From: Cladopsammia gracilis
Taxonomy: Eukaryota; Cnidaria; Anthozoa; Scleractinia; Dendrophylliidae
NCBI GenBank assembly: GCA_022457155.1
Contig: JAJGOT010000010.1
Location: 3,460,001-3,524,000 of the forward strand
Direction of reading: 5' to 3'
DNA length: 64,000 nucleotides
Shown here: in pieces, positions 46,495-57,501 of the stretch
How positions within the stretch are numbered: the first letter of the stretch is position 1
How the letters are laid out: every line of letters starts with the position of its first letter
Notes under the pieces: model-generated
What the model was told of the DNA's origin: nothing
Databases searched by the model: none
What the model saw: only the letters and a program-made list of their open reading frames with translations
Position numbers and translations under genes: made by a program

Positions 46495-47715
46495 TTAAAA
46501 ACGTTTCGCTAAGACTCGGAGAAAAACTCGTTCTTTCTGACTATAGTCTGTTTCATCGCAGACACCATTACGACTTTTTGGGCCCCGATTCGCTTCTTCA
46601 CAACCCTGTTGTCGACCACATCGGCGCACTGCTACAAGACTCTGCGTCTGCGAATGTTGTTGAATCCTGGTGCATTGCTGAGCCATTTCATTTCTTTGCG
46701 TGCTTTGCTGCATGGAAACGCTCATTCTGGTGATCTGACTGTTGGACCGATTCACCCTTCTGTCTTGTACCCTATGGTGTGCTTGATGTTGGTCTCGATC
46801 ATATGCTAGTTTGTTTGAATATCCACGAACTTTGGCCTGTTGATTTGAATATCCTCGACTGCTTGTCTGTTGGTATGATTGGCCGTATGTGCGGCTGGCT
46901 GGTTGGTGGTGGTCGTTAGCTCGAGTGTTTGCTCCATGGTTAGAATATCCTGGACTGTTTGCCTGCTGGTAAAAATGTGTTGGACGGCGCTCTCGACCGT
47001 TTTCTGGAAGTTGATCTGCTCGTGGTCCAGCACATACTTCATTCTCAGAGTATCCTGGAGTCCTTGTCAGTCCTTGCCGTCCCACCCGATCATTTCCTGG
47101 AAGTTGATTTGCTCGAGCATCTGCTTCGCGATAAGGACATCCTGAACCGCAGCGGCTGGCCCGTTTGTATGAATATACTGGACGCCTGAATGCGCTGTTC
47201 CATTGGTACTGCTGAGGTCCAACACTTGTTTCATTCCCAGAGTATTCTGTAGTCCTTGCCAGACGATATGAAACTCCTGCACGTCTCACCCGACCGTTTG
47301 GTGTAAGTTGATTTGCTCGAGCATCTGCTTCGTGGCCAGGATATCCTACACAGCAGCGGTTTGCCTGTTGGGATGAATACACTGAACGCCTGTTCCATTG
47401 GTACTGCTGAGGTCCAACTCTTTCTTCATTCTCAGAGCATCCTGAAGTCCTTGGCAGCTGGTATCCTGGACGTCTCACTCGACCATTTTCTTGATGCTGG
47501 TATGTATCATATCGATGTTCTTGTGGCATCCGTTTTCCATATTTTTCACTCCCGTCTTTTTCTGGTGCTCTCATTTTTTCCAATGTCGATCGCCGTGACT
47601 TGGCAGTCTGAGTAGCGTTAGCTTCTTTTCCATCAACCTCCAGTGCCTGTAAGAGGGCACAGATGTCTTCGTCCGAAGAGCTTTCGACATCGCTTTCCTT
47701 GCTGTACCGATCCAT
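46495..47715 (-). CDS. Duplicated 406-aa low-complexity repeat protein, copy A
   Basis: Single-exon ORF, ATG at 47713-47715, TAA at 46495-46497; family not recognised. An acidic N-terminus (SDVESSSDEDICALLQALEV) and a basic linker precede about two full and two partial imperfect repeats of about 66 residues (positions about 73-245). The repeat pattern is NGRVRRxG...RTxxYSxNE..VGPQQYQWN...A.RC..G.P..EADARANQ. Then come GYSN motifs (about 255-310) and a Q/R/S-rich tail. It is rich in Gln, Arg, Ser, Asn and Tyr, and predicted disordered. No signal peptide or membrane segment. The plus-strand open frames here are its antisense shadows. Upstream lie 112-bp units, then CRE/CCAAT-bearing units. Conservation of the frame in both copies argues for a real protein. 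Confidence 0.7.
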   Translation of the reverse strand: MDRYSKESDVESSSDEDICALLQALEVDGKEANATQTAKSRRSTLEKMRAPEKDGSEKYGKRMPQEHRYDTYQHQENGRVRRPGYQLPRTSGCSENEERVGPQQYQWNRRSVYSSQQANRCCVGYPGHEADARANQLTPNGRVRRAGVSYRLARTTEYSGNETSVGPQQYQWNSAFRRPVYSYKRASRCGSGCPYREADARANQLPGNDRVGRQGLTRTPGYSENEVCAGPRADQLPENGRERRPTHFYQQANSPGYSNHGANTRANDHHQPASRTYGQSYQQTSSRGYSNQQAKVRGYSNKLAYDRDQHQAHHRVQDRRVNRSNSQITRMSVSMQQSTQRNEMAQQCTRIQQHSQTQSLVAVRRCGRQQGCEEANRGPKSRNGVCDETDYSQKERVFLRVLAKRF

Positions 47716-47729
47716 TTGCGTTGGCTTAT

Positions 47730-48030
47730 AGAATGAATATTGCGAAATATTTATCTCCTCGCTCTTCCTTGGGTTTAGTGCAGTTTAGTTTAATACTCGA
47801 ATAATATCTTTGCGAGGTTCTGCGAGACACATATTTCTAGTAGAATGAATATTGCGAAATATTTATCTCCTCGCTCTTCCTTGGGTTTAGTGCAGTTTAG
47901 TTTAATACTCGAATAATATCTTTGCGAGGTTCTGCGAGACACGTATTTCTAGTAGAATGAATATTGCGAAATATTTATATCCTCGCTCTTCCTTGGGTTT
48001 AGTACAGTTTAGCTTACTCGAATAATATCC
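47730..48030 (-). repeat. 112-bp tandem units upstream of the 406-aa ORF, copy A (about 2.7 units)
   Basis: GAATGAATATTGCGAAATAT recurs at about 47732, 47843 and 47955. Each unit also has CTCGCTCTTCCTTGGG and GCGAGGTTCTGCGAGACAC. It starts right at the ORF 5' end, so it is likely leader or proximal promoter. Confidence 0.9.
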
Positions 48031-48503
48031 CCCTCTCACAATGAAGAGATTCGTGATTGGCTCGGTTTCCTTTGTAAGAGATTAACTGAGTAATTAATAA
48101 ATTCTAGTTGTCACGACGACCTGACTGACTGACGTCATGAGAGGTACTGACCTAAAGGATCGACGTCATAAGGAGGTACTGACGAACTTTCTATCATATC
48201 ATTTTATTTGTTTGTTTCAAGACAAAATGGCTCATGCCTCGTGTATGACGACCTGACTGACATCATATGGGAGTACTGACCTAAAGGACGTCATAAGGAG
48301 GTACTGACCTAAAGGTTAAACTTTACAATTACCTGCTACGTACATAACTGATAGAGAGGAAAGGAGAAGCAACCTGACTGACGTTATTACAAGGTAATAC
48401 TCGAATAACATCCCCCTTTCACAATGAAGAGATTCGTGATTGGCTCGGTTTCCTTTGTATGAGATTAACTGAGTAAGTAATCAATTTCTAGTTGGACGCG
48501 CCC
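48024..48503 (-). promoter_or_regulatory. Upstream CRE/CCAAT-rich repeat unit, copy A
   Basis: A 383-bp unit plus partial second unit. A perfect CRE TGACGTCA lies at 48130-48137, with variants CGACGTCA and GGACGTCA in GACGTCATAAGGAGGTACTG contexts. GATTGGCTCGG gives a CCAAT box on the minus strand, the strand of the downstream ORF. The regulatory role is inferred. Confidence 0.5.
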
Positions 48504-48871
48504 TGTTTATTTGCAGTAACCGCCATAATAAAAAGAAGAAGAAAGAAAAAACAAACAAACTCAAACTCAAAAGGGTATGGTTTTCAAGCCGTTTTGGTCT
48601 GAACTAGGGTATAGATTTAGACCATTTTGGCCTGAAATAGGGTATGGTTTGTGTACTCTTGTTTTGGAATTGGGTATGGTTTTCAGAAGAAGGTACTTTT
48701 TTCATTCCTTGAGAAATGCGGTTCGATTAACATTGGGAATTAGAAGCCCTTCTCAAATGTTTACGCAAACGGAAGCACTTCCTGGTCTGAAATGGGGTAT
48801 CGAATTTTGGGTCAGGTCTGAAATAGGGTAGGGAAAATCGCATATTGTGGTCTGAAATACGGTAAGGGAAA
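48504..48871. other. Spacer between duplication copies
   Basis: About 370 bp absent from the repeat unit. It contains degenerate roughly 30-bp tandem phrases (GGTCTGAAATAGGGTATGG variants), a dispersed repeat type. No gene. Confidence 0.6.
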
Positions 48872-49555
48872 TAGGATAAATGCTGGTCGCTCTAAAGAAT
48901 ACAAGGGTAATCGGCAATTCTCACGCTACTTATACTTTCCTGATAAGATTGAAGGAAAACGCATTTATCTTAAGAACGGGAATGAGCCGTTCTAGAGCGC
49001 GTATTTAAATTTACGTTAAGGCACAAATGTGTTAATTGTGTTTACATTTAAAATCGTATTGGTTAGCAGTGTAAACATAAGCATAAAGCAGCACAGTTGT
49101 ACACAATCTGCGTGCTGACTACGTGCCACTATCATTAAGTAGCTACAATGGAGCTTGTGAGATTCAGGAACGGTTATGTCAGTACTTCCCAGCAAGCGTA
49201 CAGAAGTGGAGATATAAGTCAGTTAATGATGGGATATCTATATGCTAGAACGCAAATCCTGCATACCGGGTAAGCAAGATTTGCCGTATCGCCATACAAA
49301 CATTTGTAAAAATTTCAAAATTCACTGACCTAGCTCGAAATGAAGATGGACACCTTGTTGAGAATTATATTAACGACAGTAATCGTATTTGCTAACCCCA
49401 ATCTCAATCGAAAGCTAACCAACTACTCCGTATTTCACGTTATATAATTTTTATTATGGTGTCCGACCTCCTTTCGAGCTGCGGAATCTGGACTCTACCC
49501 TATATCTTCGCTTCTAAGCAAATGAGATATACCGCTCAAATGTTAAGGTCTTGCT

Positions 49556-50205
49556 AATTTTAAAGTGTTCTTTGTAGCAGTATTGATGGTTTTTCAACCG
49601 GAGCCGAAACTATGAGGTAATCTATCGGTCTTCGCCCAAGACCTCCACCAAAGAATTCAAGGAAAACCTCTGATAGCCAGGGCTTGCTTCCATCAAAGTC
49701 ACTGCTTCTGTCAAACCTCCACTTACCTTGCGATTATTTTATGCAAGTGGACCCTGGTCAAGTGTATTAGGCAAATGAGACTAAAATTTATTACAAGATC
49801 ATGACAAGAGCTGTTCAAAAAATATCACTACGGTTTGGCACATAAAGCGTAATTATTTTGTAAAACCATGGAAATAAGACATTTATGTAACTGGAGGTCC
49901 ACGACACGGACCTCTTCCTTCTTGTATATACTAACATTATTATGTTAAAAATTTGTATTTAAAAGTGTTGGCGTACTTTGGAGAGTTTGTGAATCATGAA
50001 AGCATGTACAAATTTGAAAGAAATATAAATGTATGAATTTTTGATTGATAGTGTGACTGAATTCAAGTATAAAATCTTTCTCTTTCAAACGGCTCCCGGA
50101 GATAGAGTGATTTTACTTCATCTGTGAAACACTATATAACAATTAGTGTGTGATAGTCAAAATTAAACAAAAGAAAACAAAGGAATTATAGTCTTAAAGT
50201 GCGTA
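49556..50205. other. Segment present only in copy B
   Basis: About 650 bp of AT-rich sequence between phrases that are adjacent in copy A (near 42557). Its right part carries AGAGTGATTTTACTTCATCT (about 50104), the complement of AGATGAAGTAAAATCACTCT just outside (about 50226). An inverted repeat therefore brackets the right junction. Either an insertion here or a deletion in copy A. Confidence 0.7.
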
Positions 50206-51175
50206 CTATTCTACTAACTATTTTACAGATGAAGTAAAATCACTCTAAGACTCGTGTGGTTCTAACTTTTGAGTCTGGATGAAATCCTAAGTGTCACCAT
50301 TCATATGAAATAAACGGTTGAAGTGAGGCAGATACCACGCAGCTCTTTACAACCTCTAATTTCATTAGACCTGTATATCATGCAGCTCTATTGTTTTTAG
50401 GTCTGGGGTCTATTGTTAGCCATTGTTGTGTTGTTTGTTCTATTGTTTTCTCAGCAAATCAGAGAAGACCTTGTAAGAGCTGCGTACTGCCCCGAAGTGA
50501 GGCCTTAAAGGCCCATGTTCACCCAATCTGCTTTGCATGCCAGGGCTGATTTTCGCACAGACGGAAAATCGAAAAATCGACGTGCCAGCCAATCATAATG
50601 CTGCATTGAACAGTTGAACCGTTTCAAAACAAAAACACAAGCGCGCAAAGCAGATTGGGTGAACATGGGCCTTTAACCTGCGGTATTTGTTTTACTCCGA
50701 GCTTTCGCCGATCCACGGGGACGGCATCATGGTGGAATAAGAAAATATTCTACAGTTCAGGATTATAAAATGGAGTTGTGGCGTGGGTGACAGAAGTAAT
50801 AAGTAGGTGAGAGTAATGAAAATAGATAATTAGCTGTACAAATAATGGCGATAGTAATATACAATGAGAATATACAATGAGAATAAGCTAAGTGTCTTTG
50901 AGTTCTGTAGATAGTTCTGATTAAGACAAAAGATCTTTAAGTTCAGTGCATTATTCTCGGGAATTAAGTTCGGGTTTGTGTTTTCGAATGTAGAGTGCTT
51001 CAAAAAGGCGCAGGTTGACGGGGTCTTTTTCTTGTGTCTACTTATTGTTTCTGTCACCCACGCCACAACTTCATTTTATAATCGTGTACTGTAGAATATT
51101 TTCTTATTCCTCGATGATGGCGTGGATCGGTGAAAGCTCGGAGTAAAACAAATACAGCAGATAAAGGCCTCGCTT

Positions 51176-51985
51176 GATCCGTTCATTCATATGAAAGCTA
51201 ATGAGCTGTGCTTTCTTGTGGTAATGTTTATTATGCTGTACAAGGTCTACAAGGTGGCTCTGACTTTGCGTCTGTGGATGAAATCCTAAAGTGCGACCAT
51301 TCAAATGAAAGCTACTGAGCAGTACTTTCCTGTGGTACTGTTTATTATGCTGTACAAGGTGGTTCTAACTTTTGAGTCTGTGGATGAAATCCTAAAGTAT
51401 GACCATTCAAATGAAAGCTACTGAGCAGTACTTTCCTGTGGTACTGTTTATTATGCTGTACAAGGTGGTTCTAACTTTTGAGTCTGTGGATGAAATCCTA
51501 AAGTGTGACCATTCAAATGAAAGCTACTGAGCAGTACTTTCCTGTGGTACTGTTTATTATGCTGTACAAGGTGGCTCTGACTTTGCGTCTGTGGATGAAA
51601 TCCTAAAGTGTGACCATTCAAATGAAAGCTATTGAGCGGTACTTTACTGTGGTGCTGTTTATTATGCTGTACAAGGTGGTTCTAACTTTTGAGTCGGTGG
51701 ATGAAATCCTTAAGTGAGACCATTCAAATGAAAGCTATTGAGCAGTACTTTACTGTGGTGCTGTTTATTATGCTGTACAAGGTGGTTCTAACTTTTGAGT
51801 CGGTGGATGAAATCCTTAAGTGAGACCATTCAAATGAAAGCTATTGAGCAGTACTTTCCTGTGCTACTGTTTATTACGCTGTACAAGGTGGTTCTAACTT
51901 TTGAGTCTGTGGATGAAATCCTAAAGTGTGACCATTCAAATGAAGGCTATTGAGCAGTACTTTGCTATGGAGTTGTTTATTATGC
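51176..51985 (-). repeat. Satellite array I (about 8 units, reverse)
   Basis: Expanded homologue of array G. Units are more homogeneous than in arrays A-C, as expected after recent local amplification. Confidence 0.92.
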
Positions 51986-52421
51986 TGTGTACAAGTTCAC
52001 ATTTTCAAACTTGCATTGAGTTGCGTCGACGTGCGTATTTGTTTGGCTCTACTGTTTGAGGGTCACCACAAGGAAACAAACCTTAATCTCTGGTTATCAA
52101 TGATCCCGATCACGCCAGTCGACTTTATATTAAATCGAGCAATAACACGCGTGACCCCGCGCGCGCTTTCTTTACGGCTGTGGTATCAGCGTTCCCAGGG
52201 ACTTCAGCGCTCGCGAGACTCCACGCGGAGGTACTGGAAGATTGTTATGCTTAGCTCTATAACTCTGGTACCTATCCCATGATTTGGGGCCATTTTTTTT
52301 CTTTTTCTTTGTAATCATTTTCCTGATTTGCCATGATTCCACCAATGTACCTATTTATTATGATTCTTCAATTCCTGTACAATAACATGCAATAGAGAAA
52401 TGTAAATGAAACCTTTAAAAG

Positions 52422-52462
<41 letters not shown>

Positions 52463-53184
52463 CAGTATCGGTAACAAACGCAGAAACGAGACCACTTTGC
52501 TGAGAGAAATACATGAACATCGATTTTTAATCCCAAATGATTTAAATTTTTACAAGTGAACAGTTCCCTGAACAATAAGTTCTCTGACGTTTCATTTCAA
52601 ATAATCCAAGTATTTTACACCCTTTCCCTGTGGTACAATATACTGAGAATTTTAGTGCAGCAATTACTCATCACTCCTGTCAGAAAGACAGGGTTTTCTG
52701 CGAACGAGTGTTTTACGGCTTGTCAAAATAGCACACTTGTTATTTTTTTTCTTTTTTTTTTTTTCTCTTATCAATAATATTTCAATTCTGCATAGAAATA
52801 AAATAATAGGCATATGAAGTGCCCAAGATCCGAGTTACGTGCATTTCTGGACATAAGTGACTTTCTTGCTACATATCATGCAGTGGCGTTTTTTCTACCT
52901 TTAGTATTTCTGCGAACGAGTGATTTACGGCTTGTCAAAATAGCACACTGTCTTGCTATTTTTTTATTTTTTTTTCTCTTATCAATGATTTTTCAATTCC
53001 GCACAGAAATAAAATAATAGACAACTTTCTTGCTACATATCATGAAGTAGCGTTTTTTCTACTCTTTAGTCACGCCTAGTTTACAATCGTATTCAAAAAC
53101 TATTAAAACGACAAAACCACAGCGACAAACCAATGAAGAGTGCCAGATCTATCGTAGACCTGGATCAGTAAAAATCTTGAAAAA

Positions 53185-53253
53185 GTATAGGTAAAAACGG
53201 CAAACTGATCCTTATGGCAAGGAGAAGAGATTGAGGCAGAAGTGAAATAAAAA

Positions 53254-53332
<79 letters not shown>

Positions 53333-53405
53333 TACTTTTTATTTCACTTCTGTCTCAATGTCTTCTCCTTGCCATAAGGATCAGTTTGCCGTTTTTACAG
53401 TATAC
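53185..53405. repeat. Long hairpin with expanded (TA)n loop, copy B
   Basis: Same arms as 45181-45338. The loop is now about 36 TA units (53256-53328). Confidence 0.95.
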
Positions 53406-54125
53406 TATTATAATCGTAGCCTATATGTAACTGACAAGTACCAGTTAGCATGGCAACAAAGCATGTAAAAGCGTCATTGTATTTGGTTTATGTCTATCCT
53501 CGCTTTCTTTATCGTGACAACGACATGATATTTCAGGTTCTTTGCCTGTTGCTCATTGTCACGCGCTGTGAAGTTGGTCAATTGGCAACCATTTGATTTT
53601 GGTGGAAAAGCTGTAAAGAATTAAAAAACCCGTAAGAAATAAGATTAAATACTAGAGTTTTCTCAAGTAAAATGTCGCCTGAAACTTTAGCTGAATATCC
53701 GATTTAACACCTTTTCTTTTCGGAGAAATAAAAAAATTGCGTTTTGGGTAAGAAATGAGGTCGGCTAAGATTTTCGGGGACCGAAAGATTCCTTTCCCTG
53801 ATATTTTTCTGCCGATAAAATATTCCGCTAAAAACTGAAAAGAAAAGCTCAAAAGAGATTAAAATGATATGGAAAAAACACTGAGTACAACGCCATTCCA
53901 AGCTCAATCCTAAACATTGCCTGTTGGGTACCCCTGATATACTATTTCTGTGCTCATATGCATAACGTATATTATACTACAACGGACTGAATGGGCGAGA
54001 AAACACCGCATGCACAAAGGCTAAATTTTATGAACAAGTAAGAAATAACACGAGTATGCAAATTCTCTCTCTTTTTTGAGCGCTCCTATATTAGACTAGA
54101 CTTAACTGAATTATGTCTCATATAT

Positions 54126-55346
54126 TTAAAAACGCTTCGCTAAGACTCGGAGAAAAACTCGTTCTTTCTGACTATAGTCTGTTTCATCGCAGACACCATT
54201 ACGACTTTTTGGGCCCCGATTCGCTTCTTCACAACCCTGTTGTCGACCACATCGGCGCACTGCTACAAGACTCTGCTTCTGTGAATGTTGTTGAATCCTG
54301 GTGCATTGCTGAGCCATTTCATTTCTTTGCGTGCTTTGCTGCATGGAAACGCTCATTCTGGTGATCTGACTGTTGGACCGATTCACCCTTCTGTCTTGTA
54401 CTCTATGGTGTGCTTGATGTTGGTCTCGATCATATGCTAGTTTGTTTGAATATCCACGAACTTTGGCCTGTTGATTTGAATATCCTCGACTGCTTGTCTG
54501 TTGGTATGATTGGCCGTATGTGCGGCTGGCTGGTTGGTGGTGGTCGTTAGCTCGAGTGTTTGCTCCATGGTTAGAATATCCTGGACTGCTTGCCTGCTGG
54601 TAAAAAAGTGTTGGACGGCGCTCTCGACCGTTTTCTGGAAGTTGATCTGCTCGTGGTCCAGCACATACTTGATTCTCAGAGTATCCTGGAGTCCTTGTCA
54701 GTCCTTGCCGTCCCACCCGATCATTTCCTGGAAGTTGATTTGCTCGAGCATCTGCTTCGCGATAAGGACATCCTGAACCGCAGCGGCTGGCCCGTTTGTA
54801 TGAATATACTGGACGCCTGAATGCGCTGTTCCATTGGTACTGCTGAGGTCCAACACTTGTTTCATTCCCAGAGTATTCTGTAGTCCTTGCCAGACGATAT
54901 GAAACTCCTGCACGTCTCACCCGACCGTTTGGTGTAAGTTGATTTGCTCGAGCATCTGCTTCGTGGCCAGGATATCCTACACAGCAGCGGTTTGCCTGTT
55001 GGGATGAATACACTGAACGCCTGTTCCATTGGTACTGCTGAGGTCCAACTCTTTCTTCATTCTCAGAGCACCCTGAAGTCCTTGGCAGCTGGTATCCTGG
55101 ACGTCTCACTCGACCATTTTCTTGATGCTGGTATGTATCATATCGATGTTCTTGTGGCATCCGTTTTCCATATTTTTCACTCCCGTCTTTTTCTGGTGCT
55201 CTCATTTTTTCCAATGTCGATCGCCGTGACTTGGCAGTCTGAGTAGCGTTAGCTTCTTTTCCATTAACCTCCAGTGCCTGTAAGAGGGCACAGATGTCTT
55301 CGTCCGAAGAGCTTTCGACATCGTTTTCCTTGCTGTACCGATCCAT
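54126..55346 (-). CDS. Duplicated 406-aa low-complexity repeat protein, copy B
   Basis: Same 406-codon frame as copy A from the shared ATG at 55344-55346. By my reading about ten single-base differences separate the copies: six replace an amino acid (for example D/N, E/Q, H/L, N/S) and four are silent, with no indel. Upstream the frame remains open to another ATG at 55458-55460. This would give 444 aa, but the extra 38 codons come from the 112-bp tandem unit and are closed in copy A, so I prefer the shared start. Function unknown. Confidence 0.7.
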   Translation of the reverse strand: MDRYSKENDVESSSDEDICALLQALEVNGKEANATQTAKSRRSTLEKMRAPEKDGSEKYGKRMPQEHRYDTYQHQENGRVRRPGYQLPRTSGCSENEERVGPQQYQWNRRSVYSSQQANRCCVGYPGHEADARANQLTPNGRVRRAGVSYRLARTTEYSGNETSVGPQQYQWNSAFRRPVYSYKRASRCGSGCPYREADARANQLPGNDRVGRQGLTRTPGYSENQVCAGPRADQLPENGRERRPTLFYQQASSPGYSNHGANTRANDHHQPASRTYGQSYQQTSSRGYSNQQAKVRGYSNKLAYDRDQHQAHHRVQDRRVNRSNSQITRMSVSMQQSTQRNEMAQQCTRIQQHSQKQSLVAVRRCGRQQGCEEANRGPKSRNGVCDETDYSQKERVFLRVLAKRF

Positions 55347-55364
55347 TTGCGTTGGCTTATAGAA

Positions 55365-55612
55365 TGAATATTTGAAATATTTATCTCCTCGCTCTTCCTT
55401 GGGTTTAGTGCAGTTTAGTTTAATACTCGAATAATATCTTTGCGAGGTTCTGCGAGACACGTATTTCTAGTAGAATGAATATTGCGAAATATTTATCTCC
55501 TCGCTCTTCCTTGGGTTCAGTGCAGTTTAGTTTAATACTCGAATAATATCTTTGCGAGGTTCTGCGAGACACGTATTTCTAGTAGAATGAATATTGCGAA
55601 ATAGTTTAGCTT
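55365..55612 (-). repeat. 112-bp tandem units upstream of copy B ORF (about 2.2 units)
   Basis: Unit starts near 55362, 55473 and a truncated third at 55583. A small change near the first unit (ATTTGAAATA against ATTGCGAAATA) shifts the frame relative to copy A. Confidence 0.88.
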
Positions 55613-56484
55613 ACTCGAATAATATCCCCCTCTCACAATGAAGAGATTCGTGATTGGCTCGGTTTCCTTTGTAAGAGATTAACTGAGTAATTAATCAATT
55701 CTAGTTGTCACGACGACCTGACTGACTGACATCATGAGAGGTACTGACCTAAAGGATCGACGTCATAAGGAGGTACTGACGAACTTTCCATCATATCATT
55801 TTATTTGTTTGTTTCGAGACAAAATGGCTCATGCCTCGTGTATGACGACCTGACTGACATCATATGGGAGTACTGACCTAAAGGACGTCATAAGGAGGTA
55901 CTGACCTAAAGGTTAAACTTTACAATTACCTGCTACGTACATAACTGATAGAGAGGAAAGGAGAAGCAACCTGACTGACGTCATTACAAGGTAATACTCG
56001 AATAATATCCCCCTCTCACAATGAAGAGATTCGTGATTGGCTCGGTTTCCTTTGTAAGAGATTAACTGAGTAATTAATCAATTCTAGTTGTCACGACGAC
56101 CTGACTGACTGACGTCATGAGAGGTACTGACCTAAAGGATCGACGTCATAAGGAGGTACTGACGAACTTTCCATCATATCATTTTATTTGTTTGTTTCGA
56201 AATAAAATGGCTCATGCCTCGTGTATGACGACCTGACTGACATCATATGGGAGTACTGACCTAAAGGACGTCATAAGGAGGTACTGACCTAAAGGTTAAA
56301 CTTTACAATTACCTGCTACGTACATAACTGATAGAGAGGAAAGGAGAAGCAACCTGACTGACGTTATTACAAGGTAATACTCGAATAATATCTCCCTCTC
56401 ATAATGAAGAGATTCGTGATTGGCTCGGTTTCGTTTGAAAGAGATTAACTGAGTAATTAATCAATTTCTAGTTGGACGCGCCGT
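55612..56484 (-). promoter_or_regulatory. Two and a quarter 383-bp CRE/CCAAT units, copy B
   Basis: Units begin at ACTCGAATAATATC near 55613, 55996 and 56379. Perfect CREs TGACGTCA lie at 55976-55983 and 56110-56117. GATTGGCTCGG occurs in each unit. Confidence 0.5.
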
Positions 56485-56512
56485 TTATGTCCCAACGCAA
56501 AAGCAAGCTTTG

Positions 56513-57285
56513 TCAAAATAAAAGTAAAATCTGCAAAGGACCGCAAACGATAACGCTGCTAACGGTATACTTAGGATCTGCGAGAGACCTAACCAGCCAA
56601 AAAATGAACAAGCATACAATAAACTGCAGGGCTGATCTGACTACGTAAAAAAATAGACTTTGCGAGACAACAGCACGACAGAAACCGATAAAGTAGGATC
56701 GCAACCGTGGACAGCTGTTTCGTTGTTATTGCAACTCTTCAGCACGGTGTAGGCCCCCCCCGGGGGGGGAGAGGGTACTCCCTGGGTGTAGCGAGCTAAA
56801 TGTCGCCAGCAAGAAAGCCAGCGCAAATATAACAGATTACACAATGACCCGTTCACCATATCAGGTTCCGTGCTTTGTACTCATTTGTCACTCGAATCAC
56901 GCGTTGCCACATCACGTGTTCCGGGGAACAAGGAGCCCATAGTGTCGCAAAGATGTCTCTCAAAGAAAAATGAAGATGGACAAAGCCGATTTGAACATTT
57001 AAACGCATGGACAAAGATCTACGGTACCAAAATATATATAAATATTAATAAAAGTAAAATATGCAAAGGACCGCAAACGATAACGCTGCTAACGGAATAC
57101 GTAGGATCTGCGAGAGACCTAACCAGCCAAAAAATGAACAAACATACAATAAACTGCAGCGCTGATCTGACTAGGTAAAAAAATAGACTTTGGGAGACAC
57201 CAGGACAGAAACCGATAAAATAGGATCGCAACCGTAGTCAGATCAGCCCTGCAGTTTATTGTATGCTTGATCATTTTTTGATATC
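56513..57285. repeat. Direct and inverted repeats of a 190-bp module
   Basis: 56520-56708 and 57046-57232 are direct copies (GCAAAGGACCGCAAACGATA, CGAGAGACCTAACCAGCCAA, CAGAAACCGATAAA). About 45 bp of the module recurs inverted at 57235-57280 (TCAGATCAGCCCTGCAGTTT). The roughly 340 bp between hold a CCCCCCCCGGGGGGGG palindrome (56754). Could be remnants of a composite element. Confidence 0.8.
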
Positions 57286-57501
57286 ATCTTCAATTCAAAC
57301 AAGTATGAAAAGCATTTTTTTATTTTTTTGCATGTTGTACCTCTCATTTGCAGTCAGGAAGATTATGATAAATAAGCTGATGGGAATACCGTGTATAAAT
57401 AAAATTATCTATTCTATTCTACCCCTAGTGGTACAAATCGAGGCCCTAGTACTTATACACATGAAATCACTGCAGGCTTCAAAGTCGCAATCGTTGATGG
57501 T

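Larger units (their letters stand above)
41878..48503. repeat. Segmental duplication, copy A
   Basis: From GAATACAAGGGTAATCGGCA near 41897 to TTCTAGTTGGACGCGCC near 48503 this segment is repeated in the same order and orientation at 48872-56484. Identity is roughly 97-99 percent by eye, apart from indels. Copy A has a private 402-bp transposon (45956-46357) and lacks about 650 bp present in copy B (49556-50205). Confidence 0.95.
48872..56484. repeat. Segmental duplication, copy B
   Basis: Collinear with copy A. Relative differences: an extra segment 49556-50205, an extra roughly 105-bp segment near 50393-50497, a larger satellite (about 8 units), an expanded TA hairpin, one additional 383-bp upstream unit, and no 402-bp transposon. 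Confidence 0.95.

Noticed and set aside
46482..47615. Several plus-strand open frames (60-100 aa) opposite the 406-aa ORF
   Set aside because: Antisense shadows of the longer, repeat-structured minus-strand ORF. The same shadows recur in copy B.
54126..55460. 444-aa version of the copy B ORF
   Set aside because: The extra N-terminal codons come from the 112-bp tandem unit and are out of frame in copy A, so the shared downstream start is preferred.
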